A DNA stretch of 64,000 nt from an uncultured Bacilli bacterium (GTDB lineage Bacteria > Bacillota_I > Bacilli_A > RF39 > UBA660): positions 11,246 to 75,245 of the forward strand of contig CAJTZC010000006.1 of NCBI GenBank assembly GCA_910583745.1. The letters are read 5' to 3'. This document shows positions 26,050 through 35,068 of the stretch, in pieces. Made by a program: the position numbers and the translations under genes. Each line of letters starts with the position of its first letter. Positions within the stretch are counted from its first letter, which is position 1. The notes under the pieces were generated by a model. That model did not search any database. It saw nothing but the letters and a program-made list of their open reading frames with translations, and was not told the origin of the DNA.

Positions 26050-27132
26050 ATGAATGAGGCAATATTCTCACAGCTAGATTTTGGTCCTCTTCAAGAATTC
26101 CTCGATGACGACGATATCACCGACGTATCTTACAGTAACGATGGACAGATACATTTAAAAACCCTCTCGAGAGGTATCTTCAAAGTCGAACGACCAGACA
26201 TCAACAACGCTTTGATGGAAAAACTCGCATTCCAATGTTCAAATGTAATGGGTAAGACATTCAACATGGCTCACCCATTACTGGATGCCGAGTCCAGCGA
26301 ACTTCGTATGAACTTTATCCACGAGTCGATTGCGACGAATGGAATCGCTTGTGTTATACGTAAGACGCCCGCTAAAATTCGACTGAACAAAAAGAAACTC
26401 CTCGACGAAGGATATGTATCCTTACAGATGCACGACTTCTTGCTAAAATGCGTAGAAGGGCACTGCAACATCATCGTATGTGGCGAGACGGGTTCAGGTA
26501 AAACCGAGCTCGTCAAATACTTAGCGAGCCACATCAAAGAGAACGAGAAGATTATCACAATCGAGGATACACTTGAGTTACACTTGGATAAAATATTCCC
26601 TCACAGAGATATCGTTGCGATGAAGACTAACAACGTCGCGACATACTCTGATTTGCTAGAGGGCTGTATGAGACAGAACCCACAATGGATACTCTTGTCG
26701 GAGGTTCGTTCTGCAGAAGCCGTTATGGCAGTCCGTAACTCGATATCGTCAGGTCACAACATACTTTCTACAATACACGCAGAGAAAGCTTCTTCTGTAC
26801 CAATGCGTATGTACGCTTTGATGGAAGGCAGCCAGGACGTAGACCAATTCCTAAAGACCGTCTACAGATATGTCCAGCTCGCCATATACGTCAAAGGATA
26901 TTTCAGCAAAGAACTGGGAAGATTCCAGCGTGAAATTCTAGAAGTGTGCGAATTCTTCGTCGACGACGATTCTAATGAAGCAAAGCAGAATCTCATTTAT
27001 AAAAAGACCATCGATGGTCACATAACGCTAAATAATCCTTCAAAACATCTTTTGGATTATGTAGCTATACACAGTGTCTATTTACCAGAAGACACATTTA
27101 GAATTAATAGAGAAGAAACGGTAGGTGCATAA
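26050..27132 (+). CDS. Tad pilus assembly ATPase, CpaF/TadA
   Basis: The 360-residue secretion ATPase carries the Walker A box GETGSGKT at 145-152, an IEDTLEL Asp/His-box-like segment, the Walker B region WILLSEVR and SGHNILSTIHAE. It powers pilin polymerisation at the inner face of the membrane. It lacks the long N-terminal part of some CpaF proteins. AGGAGG precedes the ATG. The membrane partners TadB and TadC follow at once. Confidence 0.93.
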   Translation: MNEAIFSQLDFGPLQEFLDDDDITDVSYSNDGQIHLKTLSRGIFKVERPDINNALMEKLAFQCSNVMGKTFNMAHPLLDAESSELRMNFIHESIATNGIACVIRKTPAKIRLNKKKLLDEGYVSLQMHDFLLKCVEGHCNIIVCGETGSGKTELVKYLASHIKENEKIITIEDTLELHLDKIFPHRDIVAMKTNNVATYSDLLEGCMRQNPQWILLSEVRSAEAVMAVRNSISSGHNILSTIHAEKASSVPMRMYALMEGSQDVDQFLKTVYRYVQLAIYVKGYFSKELGRFQREILEVCEFFVDDDSNEAKQNLIYKKTIDGHITLNNPSKHLLDYVAIHSVYLPEDTFRINREETVGA

Positions 27133-27135
27133 AAG

Positions 27136-28029
27136 ATGGAACTAATTATAATGCTTGTGATTGCTACATTTATCTATCTTTATAGACAGAATCCGGGAAG
27201 TGCTCCTTATAAGTACTTTACCAATATGGCAGTGACGGTGTACGAAAAGTATGCGCCCTACAGTTATAAAGTCGTAAAAGAAAAAGCCAAGGAATTGGGA
27301 CAGGACTTCACAGCCAAACAATATATCGTACAGATATTCTTGTTCGGAGGAGTCGCCGCTGCCATCGCGTTTTTGTACTTTTACTCTCTTTTCTGGGCAA
27401 TCGCCTATGCAGTCGTAGCCATTGCCTTCATACCATACGTCAGTTTCTTGCGATACAAGAGAATTTACAACGAGTTCATCTTCGAAGAAATTCAGGTATA
27501 TTGTACGAACGTCATCATGGAGTTCACGACGAGCCAGAGTTTTGTCAAATCCTTAGAAGGAGTAAGAGAATCTGGAATCCTCGAAGAACCTATCCTCGGC
27601 GACGTATCGACGATGATAGACATGTCTTATGCGAACGGTACCATCGACGAAGCGTTGAAATTCATGAGCGACAAATATCCATACTACATGGTTAAAAACA
27701 TGCACCAGCTCTTCTTACAGATTACGAATGAAGGTGCAAAAGACTCTGGAGAGTCGCTCGAACTCATGATGCAAGATATCGATATGCTCGTCGAAGGTGT
27801 ATATCGAGACAAGATGGATCGTGCTGCATATTATAAAAAATTCATCATGTATGGTTTAGCACTTTACTTGCTCGTCATGTTGATGCAGTTCCTTTTGGGA
27901 CAAGCACAGTATTTAGAGATGGTCAATGAGTGGTACATACAGATTATTCTACATGCAGTCATCATCATCAATTCTTTCTTCTTGATAGACGGAACGAAAT
28001 TCTATAATGAAGAGATAGGAGCTGAGTAA
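27136..28029 (+). CDS. Tad pilus platform protein TadB-like
   Basis: The 297-residue membrane protein has helices at the N-terminus, at about 70-110 and two at the C-terminus, with a cytoplasmic helical region resembling the T2SSF/GspF domain between them. Three bases separate it from cpaF, and the TadC-like gene follows after two more. It should form the assembly platform with TadC. Confidence 0.8.
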   Translation: MELIIMLVIATFIYLYRQNPGSAPYKYFTNMAVTVYEKYAPYSYKVVKEKAKELGQDFTAKQYIVQIFLFGGVAAAIAFLYFYSLFWAIAYAVVAIAFIPYVSFLRYKRIYNEFIFEEIQVYCTNVIMEFTTSQSFVKSLEGVRESGILEEPILGDVSTMIDMSYANGTIDEALKFMSDKYPYYMVKNMHQLFLQITNEGAKDSGESLELMMQDIDMLVEGVYRDKMDRAAYYKKFIMYGLALYLLVMLMQFLLGQAQYLEMVNEWYIQIILHAVIIINSFFLIDGTKFYNEEIGAE

Positions 28030-28031
28030 TT

Positions 28032-28820
28032 ATGTATATTGAAATATTAATAGTAGCATTTATCATCTTCTTCGCCTTTGAATATTCTGGAGTAGTCAGC
28101 ACGGCGAGATTCGTAAACGATTACCAGGACGTTCTTATGCGTTTTAAAGAAGACGACTACGACTTTCTAGTCAAAGCCCGTTATGGGGGAGAAGTAGATA
28201 TCAATGCCCTGTACAACAAACGTATCCAAAATGCGATGCTCGTCATGGGCTTCTCCCTGTTCATCTTAATCGCGGATTTGAGTTATCTCACTATCATTTT
28301 AGCGATACTTATCGCGATTGCCGTCTTTAAACTTCCATATTTAGATTTAAAGAGCTATCGCAGAAAGCACATGCACGAGATTGATACACAACTTCCGTAT
28401 TATCTGAAGAGTTTGGAGATACTGATTCAGCACTACACTGTGCCCGTCGCGATAGGTAAGTCCGTCGAGACAGCGCCTTCTATATTTAAAGAAGGCTTGC
28501 AAAAGTTAATCGATTCGATCAATGGCGGTGACTCGAGCATAGAGCCTTACATGCAATTCGCAAGAGAATATCCCGTCAGAGATTCGATGAGAATGATGCG
28601 ACTGTTATACAGGCTCGGTTTAGGTAAACAAGAGAGAAAACAAGAACAGCTGATTACCTTCTCTAAGACGATTTCGAGCTTGCAACAAAAAGCGCGTGAG
28701 ACGAAGTACAAGAACAGATTAGAGAAGATGGAATCGAAGACGATGACAATGCTCGTATGTACAGGTATCGGAGTCATGATCTTAATGGTCATCGCGATTT
28801 TGATGACATTTAGTGTCTAG
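28032..28820 (+). CDS. Tad pilus platform protein TadC-like
   Basis: The 262-residue protein has an N-terminal helix, a pair of helices at about 75-105, a T2SSF-like cytoplasmic domain (HEIDTQLPYYLKSLEILIQ) and a C-terminal helix. It pairs with TadB as the inner-membrane platform of the pilus. It ends the first, closely packed part of the operon; a separate promoter follows for the pilin. Confidence 0.8.
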   Translation: MYIEILIVAFIIFFAFEYSGVVSTARFVNDYQDVLMRFKEDDYDFLVKARYGGEVDINALYNKRIQNAMLVMGFSLFILIADLSYLTIILAILIAIAVFKLPYLDLKSYRRKHMHEIDTQLPYYLKSLEILIQHYTVPVAIGKSVETAPSIFKEGLQKLIDSINGGDSSIEPYMQFAREYPVRDSMRMMRLLYRLGLGKQERKQEQLITFSKTISSLQQKARETKYKNRLEKMESKTMTMLVCTGIGVMILMVIAILMTFSV

Positions 28821-28845
28821 TCACAACGTATATTTTACATAAATA

Positions 28846-28874
28846 TTGATAAATCTCTTAAATAGATTTATAAT
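28846..28874 (+). promoter_or_regulatory. Internal promoter before the pilin candidate
   Basis: TTGATA and a perfect TATAAT are separated by 17 bases, in the only sizeable gap of the Tad operon. It fits the need for more pilin than machinery. Confidence 0.75.
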
Positions 28875-28907
28875 AATACTAGAAAATAAAGGAGGAATGA
28901 TTACAAT

Positions 28908-29171
28908 ATGAAAGAAGCAACAGGAGAACTTTCGACAACAGTTATCGCAATTGTTGCCATCGCAGCTATCTTAGCAGTATTCACGGTATTCTTATTACCT
29001 ACGCTTAGAGCTCAAATAGCTTTGACACAAGCTTGTACTATAGGTCCAGGTTACAATGTCACAAATGATGACGGTTCTAGGATTGAGTGTAAAGATGGAA
29101 CAGATAGTTGGCAATGTACTTTCATCAAGCCCGAAGGCGGCACAGGTGGTACAAAAACTTGTAAAAAATAA
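28908..29171 (+). CDS. Candidate major Flp-type pilin
   Basis: The 87-residue protein begins MKEATGELSTTV, followed by a helix rich in Ala, Ile and Val (about 11-30) and a short domain with four cysteines. This is the layout of a small type IVb/Flp pilin with an unusually short leader; cleavage after Gly6 is plausible. It has its own strong promoter and an AAGGAGG ribosome binding site. It is the best candidate for the major pilin of this locus. Confidence 0.65.
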   Translation: MKEATGELSTTVIAIVAIAAILAVFTVFLLPTLRAQIALTQACTIGPGYNVTNDDGSRIECKDGTDSWQCTFIKPEGGTGGTKTCKK

Positions 29172-29196
29172 TAATTAATTTAGGGATGTGGATTAA

Positions 29197-29679
29197 ATGA
29201 GAGAGTCGATGGGAGCAGCATGGATATTTACAATCGTTTTAACGTTTATAATATTGATGACGGCCTATTTGGCTATCTCAGTTAATTACGCCAAAGCTTT
29301 TAAGATTAAAAGTCACATAGTAAGTGAAATTGAAGAAAACGAAGGTTACGACGGAGCAATAGAACAAAGAGTAAGAAAATATCTTACAGCACAGGGTTAT
29401 ACTGCATATGGAACCTGTGACCCTACGATTACAGTAGATGGAACACCTTCAGATTGGAGAAGAATAGCAACAATCGACGACGCTGTTCCAGTAGGTTCTG
29501 ATAAACATAACGCTTGTATCTATTCTAGAATCGTCGATACAGGAAATGATGACATCGATGCGACGAGAAGCTACTACAGAGTAGTCGTTTTCTTCAAATT
29601 CGACTTGCCAGTTGTAAATTTTCTTACAACGTTTAAAGTTAGTGGAGAAACAGGATATATTTACGATACGTCAAGATAA
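29197..29679 (+). CDS. TadE-like minor pilin (paralogue 1)
   Basis: The 160-residue protein starts MRESMGAAW, then one membrane helix ending near residue 28, then an extracellular domain with two cysteines. It is a clear paralogue of the gene that starts at 29761: both share the MRES start, the YLAIS-NYAKAF segment after the helix and an FF(K/R)F near the end. Such pairs are typical TadE/TadF minor pilins. It lies 25 bases after the pilin candidate. Confidence 0.7.
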   Translation: MRESMGAAWIFTIVLTFIILMTAYLAISVNYAKAFKIKSHIVSEIEENEGYDGAIEQRVRKYLTAQGYTAYGTCDPTITVDGTPSDWRRIATIDDAVPVGSDKHNACIYSRIVDTGNDDIDATRSYYRVVVFFKFDLPVVNFLTTFKVSGETGYIYDTSR

Positions 29680-29718
29680 AGAGAAAATATTTTGGCATTA
29701 TAATTATTCATATAGAAT

Positions 29719-29737
29719 GTGCGGTCTTAAGACCACA
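29719..29737. repeat. Palindrome between the TadE-like paralogues
   Basis: GGTCTTAAGACC (29723-29734) is a perfect 12-base palindrome flanked by TGT and ACA. No T run follows, so it is more likely an mRNA stability hairpin or a protein site than a terminator. Confidence 0.6.
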
Positions 29738-29760
29738 AAATTCCAAAAGGATGTGATTAA

Positions 29761-30234
29761 ATGAGAGAGTCTTATGGAGCAATGTGGATATTTGGTATCT
29801 GCTTGATATTCATCATTATGATGACAGCTTACTTAGCTATCTCGATAAATTATGCCAAAGCCTTTAGAGTGAAAAGCCATCTAGTATCATTAATCGAAGA
29901 GCATGAGGGCTATAGCAGCACATTGGATGAAGAAATAGAAAATTATTTGGACACTCAAGGTTATACGGCTAGAGGAAATTGTACAGAGAATTTAACTTCG
30001 AGGACCAATGACGAGAGTTGGGAATACTTAGCCTGCTTAGATAAAGATGAAACAGGAAGATGCAGCGCATGTATTTATAGAACTTATCCTCCGTCTTCGA
30101 AGGAAGGGCCAACAATTAGAGCAAGATACAAAGTCATGACATTTTTCAGATTCGATGTTCCAGTAGCAAAAGCTCTTTTAACATTCCCTGTAGTGGGAGA
30201 ATCTAGAAATCTGTTTAACTTTGCAAACAGTTAA
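29761..30234 (+). CDS. TadE-like minor pilin (paralogue 2)
   Basis: The 157-residue protein repeats the layout of its upstream paralogue: MRESYGAMW start, one membrane helix, the conserved YLAISINYAKAFR segment and a Cys-containing extracellular domain. AAGGATG lies before the ATG. The extracellular halves have diverged strongly, especially the middle 50 residues, while the N-terminal 50 are alike. Confidence 0.7.
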   Translation: MRESYGAMWIFGICLIFIIMMTAYLAISINYAKAFRVKSHLVSLIEEHEGYSSTLDEEIENYLDTQGYTARGNCTENLTSRTNDESWEYLACLDKDETGRCSACIYRTYPPSSKEGPTIRARYKVMTFFRFDVPVAKALLTFPVVGESRNLFNFANS

Positions 30235-30254
30235 AAAAAGAAAGGGTAAATGCC

Positions 30255-31388
30255 ATGAATGTCATAATAGCAAACAAATACAAAGATGCACTTTCAAATT
30301 TAAACATAGACGTCATCAAGAGACTAGATGGCGAATTCGATGTCGATACGATTATCGACACTTTTGCTAACTTTTATTTCAATAGGATGATATTGGATAT
30401 AACGGCCATCAAGGATTCGTTCAACATTGCCACCGTCCAAAGGCTGAGTGCATCGTTAGACGCATCGAAGATAATACTTCTTTTGAGCGATGATCCCAGA
30501 TACAACAATGGATTTTTGTCTAAGATAATCAGTTTAGGTATATACAATTTTACGAGCGATATCAACGGCGTTGCCTACTTGATGAACAATCCGAATAGCT
30601 ATAGAGATGTCGCTCAGTATCACGATTTAGCGATAAGTGATGAAAAGAACCTGAAGACATCGCAGATTAACAATAATGCTGGCTTCATGCAAAGTGGCTT
30701 TGCTCCAAATATGACTGTCGCACCGCAGCAACCGACTCCCGCGCCGCAGCAGAAGGCGTTCCAGCCCTGGATGGGACCGAGTTATAATGGAAGCATGAAC
30801 CAAAGTTTCAATACACCACCTATGGGAAATTCGAGTACAAAGATAATAGGGTTTAAAAACTTGACAGAAGATGCAGGTTCGACTTCTCTAATTTACATGT
30901 TAAAGAAGACTTTGGTCAGCAAAAAAGTACTGGCAGTAGAAATCAATAAAAACGACTTCAGCTTCTTTAATGACAACGAACTCATGAGTGTGAGTGCAGG
31001 TCAATTCGGAAGCGTCAGAAATAGATTTAGTCAATTTGAAGTAGTACTGATAGACATTAACAACAGCAATCTCGATACAGACGGTACGTGTACGGATGTA
31101 ATATACTTACTAGAACCGAGTACCATAAAATTGAACTCACTTATGCGAAGAGACCGTATGGCTTTGGAGAAATTGAAAGATAAAAAAATAGTTTTGAACA
31201 AGAGCTTATTGAGCAACATGGACGTGAAAGAGTTCGAATACGAAGCAAAAGTAAAGATGTTCTACAATATTCCACCATTAGATGAAAGAAAAGACACACA
31301 GATGGTGCTAGAGAGTTTCTTAGAGAAACTTGGGGTATACGCCAACGGTGTAGGTGGAAGTGGCCTCTTCGGCATGTTTAGAAAATAG
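30255..31388 (+). CDS. TadZ/CpaE-like protein with degenerate ATPase domain
   Basis: The 377-residue protein has an N-terminal receiver-like alpha/beta domain (about 1-120), a Pro/Gln-rich linker (about 155-200) and a C-terminal domain of the MinD/ParA type. The P-loop region reads NLTEDAGSTSL instead of GGxGKTT, so the Walker lysine is missing. TadZ proteins position the Tad machinery, and degenerate members are known. It ends the operon, before a terminator. Confidence 0.65.
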   Translation: MNVIIANKYKDALSNLNIDVIKRLDGEFDVDTIIDTFANFYFNRMILDITAIKDSFNIATVQRLSASLDASKIILLLSDDPRYNNGFLSKIISLGIYNFTSDINGVAYLMNNPNSYRDVAQYHDLAISDEKNLKTSQINNNAGFMQSGFAPNMTVAPQQPTPAPQQKAFQPWMGPSYNGSMNQSFNTPPMGNSSTKIIGFKNLTEDAGSTSLIYMLKKTLVSKKVLAVEINKNDFSFFNDNELMSVSAGQFGSVRNRFSQFEVVLIDINNSNLDTDGTCTDVIYLLEPSTIKLNSLMRRDRMALEKLKDKKIVLNKSLLSNMDVKEFEYEAKVKMFYNIPPLDERKDTQMVLESFLEKLGVYANGVGGSGLFGMFRK

Positions 31389-31413
31389 TAACTTTTATTA
31401 CGGAAAACCTATG

Positions 31414-31444
31414 AAAGTGATGACTTTAAGTTGTCACTTTTTTA
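31414..31444 (+). terminator. Terminator of the Tad operon
   Basis: The stem AAAGTGA/TCACTTT has a possible inner ACTT/AAGT stem and is followed by TTTTTT. Confidence 0.75.
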
Positions 31445-31465
31445 CGTACTCAAATCCCTATGCTA

Positions 31466-31494
31466 TTGCACTTATATTAAAATAGTTATATACT
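31466..31494 (+). promoter_or_regulatory. Promoter of the TasA-like gene pair
   Basis: TTGCAC and TATACT are separated by 17 bases. The 118 bases between this and the start codon form a long, AT-rich leader in which I see no gene. Confidence 0.5.
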
Positions 31495-31612
31495 AGTACT
31501 ATAGATAATACTCATAAAATAAGTATGAAAATTTAAATTGTATTTTTACAAATCGACATAATTTTCAGAACATAAGTGGTAGAATGAGTTGTAAAGGTAG
31601 GTAGAAAATGTC

Positions 31613-33199
31613 ATGGTTGAAAAGGGTAAGAAGAAAAAAATAATCTCATTGATTGTGCTCTGTATATCGATAGCCGCTTTGACGACATCACTTACTTATG
31701 CTTACTTCGTATCTCAAGTAGAAACGAATGAGCAAGAGAAAGTTACCATAATAAGTGGCGATTTAGCTTTGACGTTTAGAGATAACGACGAGACGGTTGA
31801 GAATACAGAGGGTACTTGGAATTTTGGAGATTCAATTGAAAAAGAATTAGTGATTGAGAATACGGGTACGAGAGATACCTATGCGAAGATAAGTTGGGAC
31901 AACTTGATAAATACATACTTAGCAGAATCACTAACGTATACTTTAGAAGAAAAAAGTGATGAGTCAGGTGCAGTATGGAAGACTGTCGAAACAGAAACCG
32001 CAAATGTACCGAGAAGCGAGAGTGCTTCAACCCAACTCTTGGCAGACCACTTACTTGTCCCAGCAGGGCACACTTATACCTATAGAGTAAGAATCACATT
32101 TGAAGATTTACCGGATATAGACCAAACCGCAGACTTGAATGCTAAATTTATTACTAAATTTACCCTAGACCAAGGAATAAAAAAGTGGACTGTAGAAGAC
32201 TCCCTTGCTATTTTAAATATAAAAATAAATCCAAGTAATCCAACGAGTTTTGTAACTCCGGCTACAAAGGATGAAACAGCAAATGGACTGTTCAGTCTAG
32301 AAGATGACTATGGAATGAGTTACTATTATAGAGGAACCGCTTCAAATAACTACATAAAATTTGGACAAGATGCAAATGGCCAAGATATGTGGTGGAGAAT
32401 CATCCGTATCAATGGGGATGGAACGATAAGAATGCAATATGATGGAGCAGAAACTGCAGAGTCAAACACATATACGAGAGGTTTTGCCTTAACAAATCAG
32501 CCGTGGAATCCAAATGAGAGAGATGCTAAGTATGTAGGCTGGATGTTCGGCGGAGAAAATGGAAGTGCCAGCACGAGTAAGGAAGAAGCCCAGCGAAATG
32601 AGACAGACTCGCCGATAAAGACAAAAGTTGATGAGTGGTACAAGACGAATATAGTCGATACAGGATACAGTAACTATGTAGCAGACAGTATTTTCTGTAA
32701 TGATAGAAGTACACCGGGAAAAAGTGAAACGGGCTATATAGGAGATACAGGCTTAGGATACGGACGTAAAATAACTGCTTATGGAGGACATGCAAGAATA
32801 GGTGTTGATTTAAATGGCTCAAATTACCAAAAACCACAACCGCAATTCACATGTCCTCAAGAGAATGACAAATTCACGGTAGAAGAGACAAGTGGAGGAA
32901 ACGGAGCTTTGACCTATCCAGTTGGGTTAATCACAGCAGATGAAATCTTAGCAGGAGGAAGTGGAAGATATAACACATCCAATAATAACTATTATCTCTA
33001 TAAAGGAAGCTCGTACTGGTCGTTTTCCCCTTCCAATTTCAACGGTAGCTATGCGCGTGTATTCTATAATTCATTCGATTTAAATAATCATAGCGTAGCT
33101 AACAGCGATGCGGTCGCTCCGGTTTTAAATATCAAAGCAACATACCTAGATAAACTCCAAGGAAATGGCACAATCGATAATCCATATTATTTACAATAA
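31613..33199 (+). CDS. TasA/camelysin-like surface protein (paralogue 1)
   Basis: The 528-residue protein has a basic start, a hydrophobic segment ending in SLTYAYF (the pattern of SipW-processed TasA/CalY proteins), a TasA-like beta domain (about 35-195) and a long C-terminal domain. The latter contains WWRIIRINGDG and ends PVLNIKATYLDKLQGNGTID. It is probably exported and cell-surface exposed. The next gene is a close paralogue, 21 bases downstream. No sipW-type peptidase lies in the window. Confidence 0.65.
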   Translation: MVEKGKKKKIISLIVLCISIAALTTSLTYAYFVSQVETNEQEKVTIISGDLALTFRDNDETVENTEGTWNFGDSIEKELVIENTGTRDTYAKISWDNLINTYLAESLTYTLEEKSDESGAVWKTVETETANVPRSESASTQLLADHLLVPAGHTYTYRVRITFEDLPDIDQTADLNAKFITKFTLDQGIKKWTVEDSLAILNIKINPSNPTSFVTPATKDETANGLFSLEDDYGMSYYYRGTASNNYIKFGQDANGQDMWWRIIRINGDGTIRMQYDGAETAESNTYTRGFALTNQPWNPNERDAKYVGWMFGGENGSASTSKEEAQRNETDSPIKTKVDEWYKTNIVDTGYSNYVADSIFCNDRSTPGKSETGYIGDTGLGYGRKITAYGGHARIGVDLNGSNYQKPQPQFTCPQENDKFTVEETSGGNGALTYPVGLITADEILAGGSGRYNTSNNNYYLYKGSSYWSFSPSNFNGSYARVFYNSFDLNNHSVANSDAVAPVLNIKATYLDKLQGNGTIDNPYYLQ

Positions 33200-33220
33200 A
33201 TTAAAGAGAGGTAGAAAATT

Positions 33221-34825
33221 ATGAATAAAAACGACAAAAAGAGAAGAATCATTTCATTAGCAGTATTGTGTGTGTCGATAGTTGCTTTGACGACTTCTTT
33301 GACGTACGCTTACTTCGTATCTCAAGTAGGAACGAATGAGCAAGAAAAAATTACCATAAGAAGTGGTGATTTGGCTTTGACGTTCAGAGATAACGATGAA
33401 ACAGTAGAAAATACAGAGGGTACTTGGAATTTTGGAGACACAATTGAAAAAGAATTAGTCATAGAAAACACAGGTACGAGAGATGCCTATGCGAAGATAA
33501 GTTGGGATAATTTAATAAACACTTATCTAGCAGAATCTTTAACATATACACTAGAAGAAAAAAGCGACGACTTAGGTGCAGTATGGAAACTAGTTGAAAC
33601 TGTAAGTGCAAATGTGCCGAGAAGTGAGACAGCCTCAACACAACTTTTAGCAGACCACTTACTTGTACCTGCAGGTCATACCTATACTTATAGAGTGAAA
33701 ATCACATTCGAAGATTTACCTGATATAGACCAAACCCCAGATTTAAATGCTAAGTTTATAACTAAATTTACCTTAGACCAAGGAATAAGAAAATTGACGA
33801 CAGCAGATAAACTTGCAAATTTGAATATAAAGATAAGTGAGACAAATCCGACAAACTTTGCAACACCTGCGACGACAGATGAAACGGCAAACGGACTGTT
33901 CAGCCTAGAAGATGACTATGGAACAAGTTACTACTATAGAGGAACGGCCCCAAACAACTATATAAAATTTGGACAAGACGCAAGTGGGCAAGATATGTGG
34001 TGGAGAATCGTAAGGTTCAACGGAGATGGAACAGTGAGAATGCAATACGATGGAGCAGGGCCAAGCGGAACGAACAGTTACACGAGAGGTTTTGCACTGA
34101 CAGGCCAAAGATGGAATTCCAACTATAATGATGCAAAATATGTAGGGTGGATGTTCGGAGGAGCGAATGGAAGTGCGAGTACGAGTAGAGAACAAGCCCA
34201 AAGAAATGAAACAGACTCACCAATAAAGACAAAAGTCGACGAGTGGTATAAAACAAATATAGTAGACACAGGATATGGGGATTATATAGCAGACGCAATT
34301 TTTTGTAATGATAGAAGTACACCTGGCACAAGTACGACAGAGTGGACAGATGATACGGGACTAGGATATGGTAGTAATAACACAGGTTATGGAGCATTAG
34401 AAAGATTTATGACAGGTAATAATGGAACAAATATAAGTGGTAAAACAAATCCACAACCGCAATTTATTTGTCCACAGGAAAATGACAAATTTACAGTCGA
34501 AGAGATAAGTAAAGGAAATGGAGCATTAACTTATCCTGTAGGGCTAATCACAGCAGATGAAATTGTCGCCGCAGGAAGTGGGAAGTATAGTACAGCTAAT
34601 AATAACTACTACTTAAAAAAGACAAGTATGTACAGGTCCTTTTCGCCCTACTTATTTTATCGCATCTATGCAAACATGTTCAATATAGTCGAAAATGGAA
34701 GTTTAAGTTTTACAGCCACACACAGTGGTGGTGCCGTCGCCCCGGTCATCAATCTGAAGGCTGAATATCTAGATAAACTCCAAGGAAATGGCACCATCGA
34801 TAATCCTTACTATCTGCAGGCTTAG
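33221..34825 (+). CDS. TasA/camelysin-like surface protein (paralogue 2)
   Basis: The 534-residue protein is colinear with its upstream neighbour. The first 190 residues are nearly identical, while the later domain differs most around the region after NDRSTPG (about 365-410) and near the end before the shared YLDKLQGNGTIDNPYYLQ. Recent tandem duplication followed by change in the exposed part is the simplest reading. It ends the two-gene transcript, before a terminator. Confidence 0.65.
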   Translation: MNKNDKKRRIISLAVLCVSIVALTTSLTYAYFVSQVGTNEQEKITIRSGDLALTFRDNDETVENTEGTWNFGDTIEKELVIENTGTRDAYAKISWDNLINTYLAESLTYTLEEKSDDLGAVWKLVETVSANVPRSETASTQLLADHLLVPAGHTYTYRVKITFEDLPDIDQTPDLNAKFITKFTLDQGIRKLTTADKLANLNIKISETNPTNFATPATTDETANGLFSLEDDYGTSYYYRGTAPNNYIKFGQDASGQDMWWRIVRFNGDGTVRMQYDGAGPSGTNSYTRGFALTGQRWNSNYNDAKYVGWMFGGANGSASTSREQAQRNETDSPIKTKVDEWYKTNIVDTGYGDYIADAIFCNDRSTPGTSTTEWTDDTGLGYGSNNTGYGALERFMTGNNGTNISGKTNPQPQFICPQENDKFTVEEISKGNGALTYPVGLITADEIVAAGSGKYSTANNNYYLKKTSMYRSFSPYLFYRIYANMFNIVENGSLSFTATHSGGAVAPVINLKAEYLDKLQGNGTIDNPYYLQA

Positions 34826-34899
34826 ACTAAAAAAAGAATTTATAATTACAAGTAAAAAAACACGCGATATTCTCGTCGCGACTCTCCTTATTAAGTATT

Positions 34900-34936
34900 C
34901 ACGGTTAAGACTAAAAATCTTAGCCGTGTTTCTTTT
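34900..34936 (+). terminator. Terminator after the TasA-like pair
   Basis: An 11-bp stem CACGGTTAAGA/TCTTAGCCGTG (one G-T pair) is followed by TTTCTTTT. Confidence 0.8.
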
Positions 34937-35011
34937 GCTTAAGAAAAGTAATAAAAATGATAGATAAGAAGGGTATAGAAGACGAGCAAAAACGGGGCGT
35001 TAAGCAAAGAC

Positions 35012-35040
35012 TTGCAATTTCTGCAATCTTGTAGTAAAGT
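35012..35040 (+). promoter_or_regulatory. Promoter of the unknown 35-kb cluster
   Basis: TTGCAA and TAAAGT are separated by 17 bases, 28 bases before the start codon. Confidence 0.45.
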
Positions 35041-35068
35041 ATGTACGTTACAAAAGGGGGGGAAAAAA

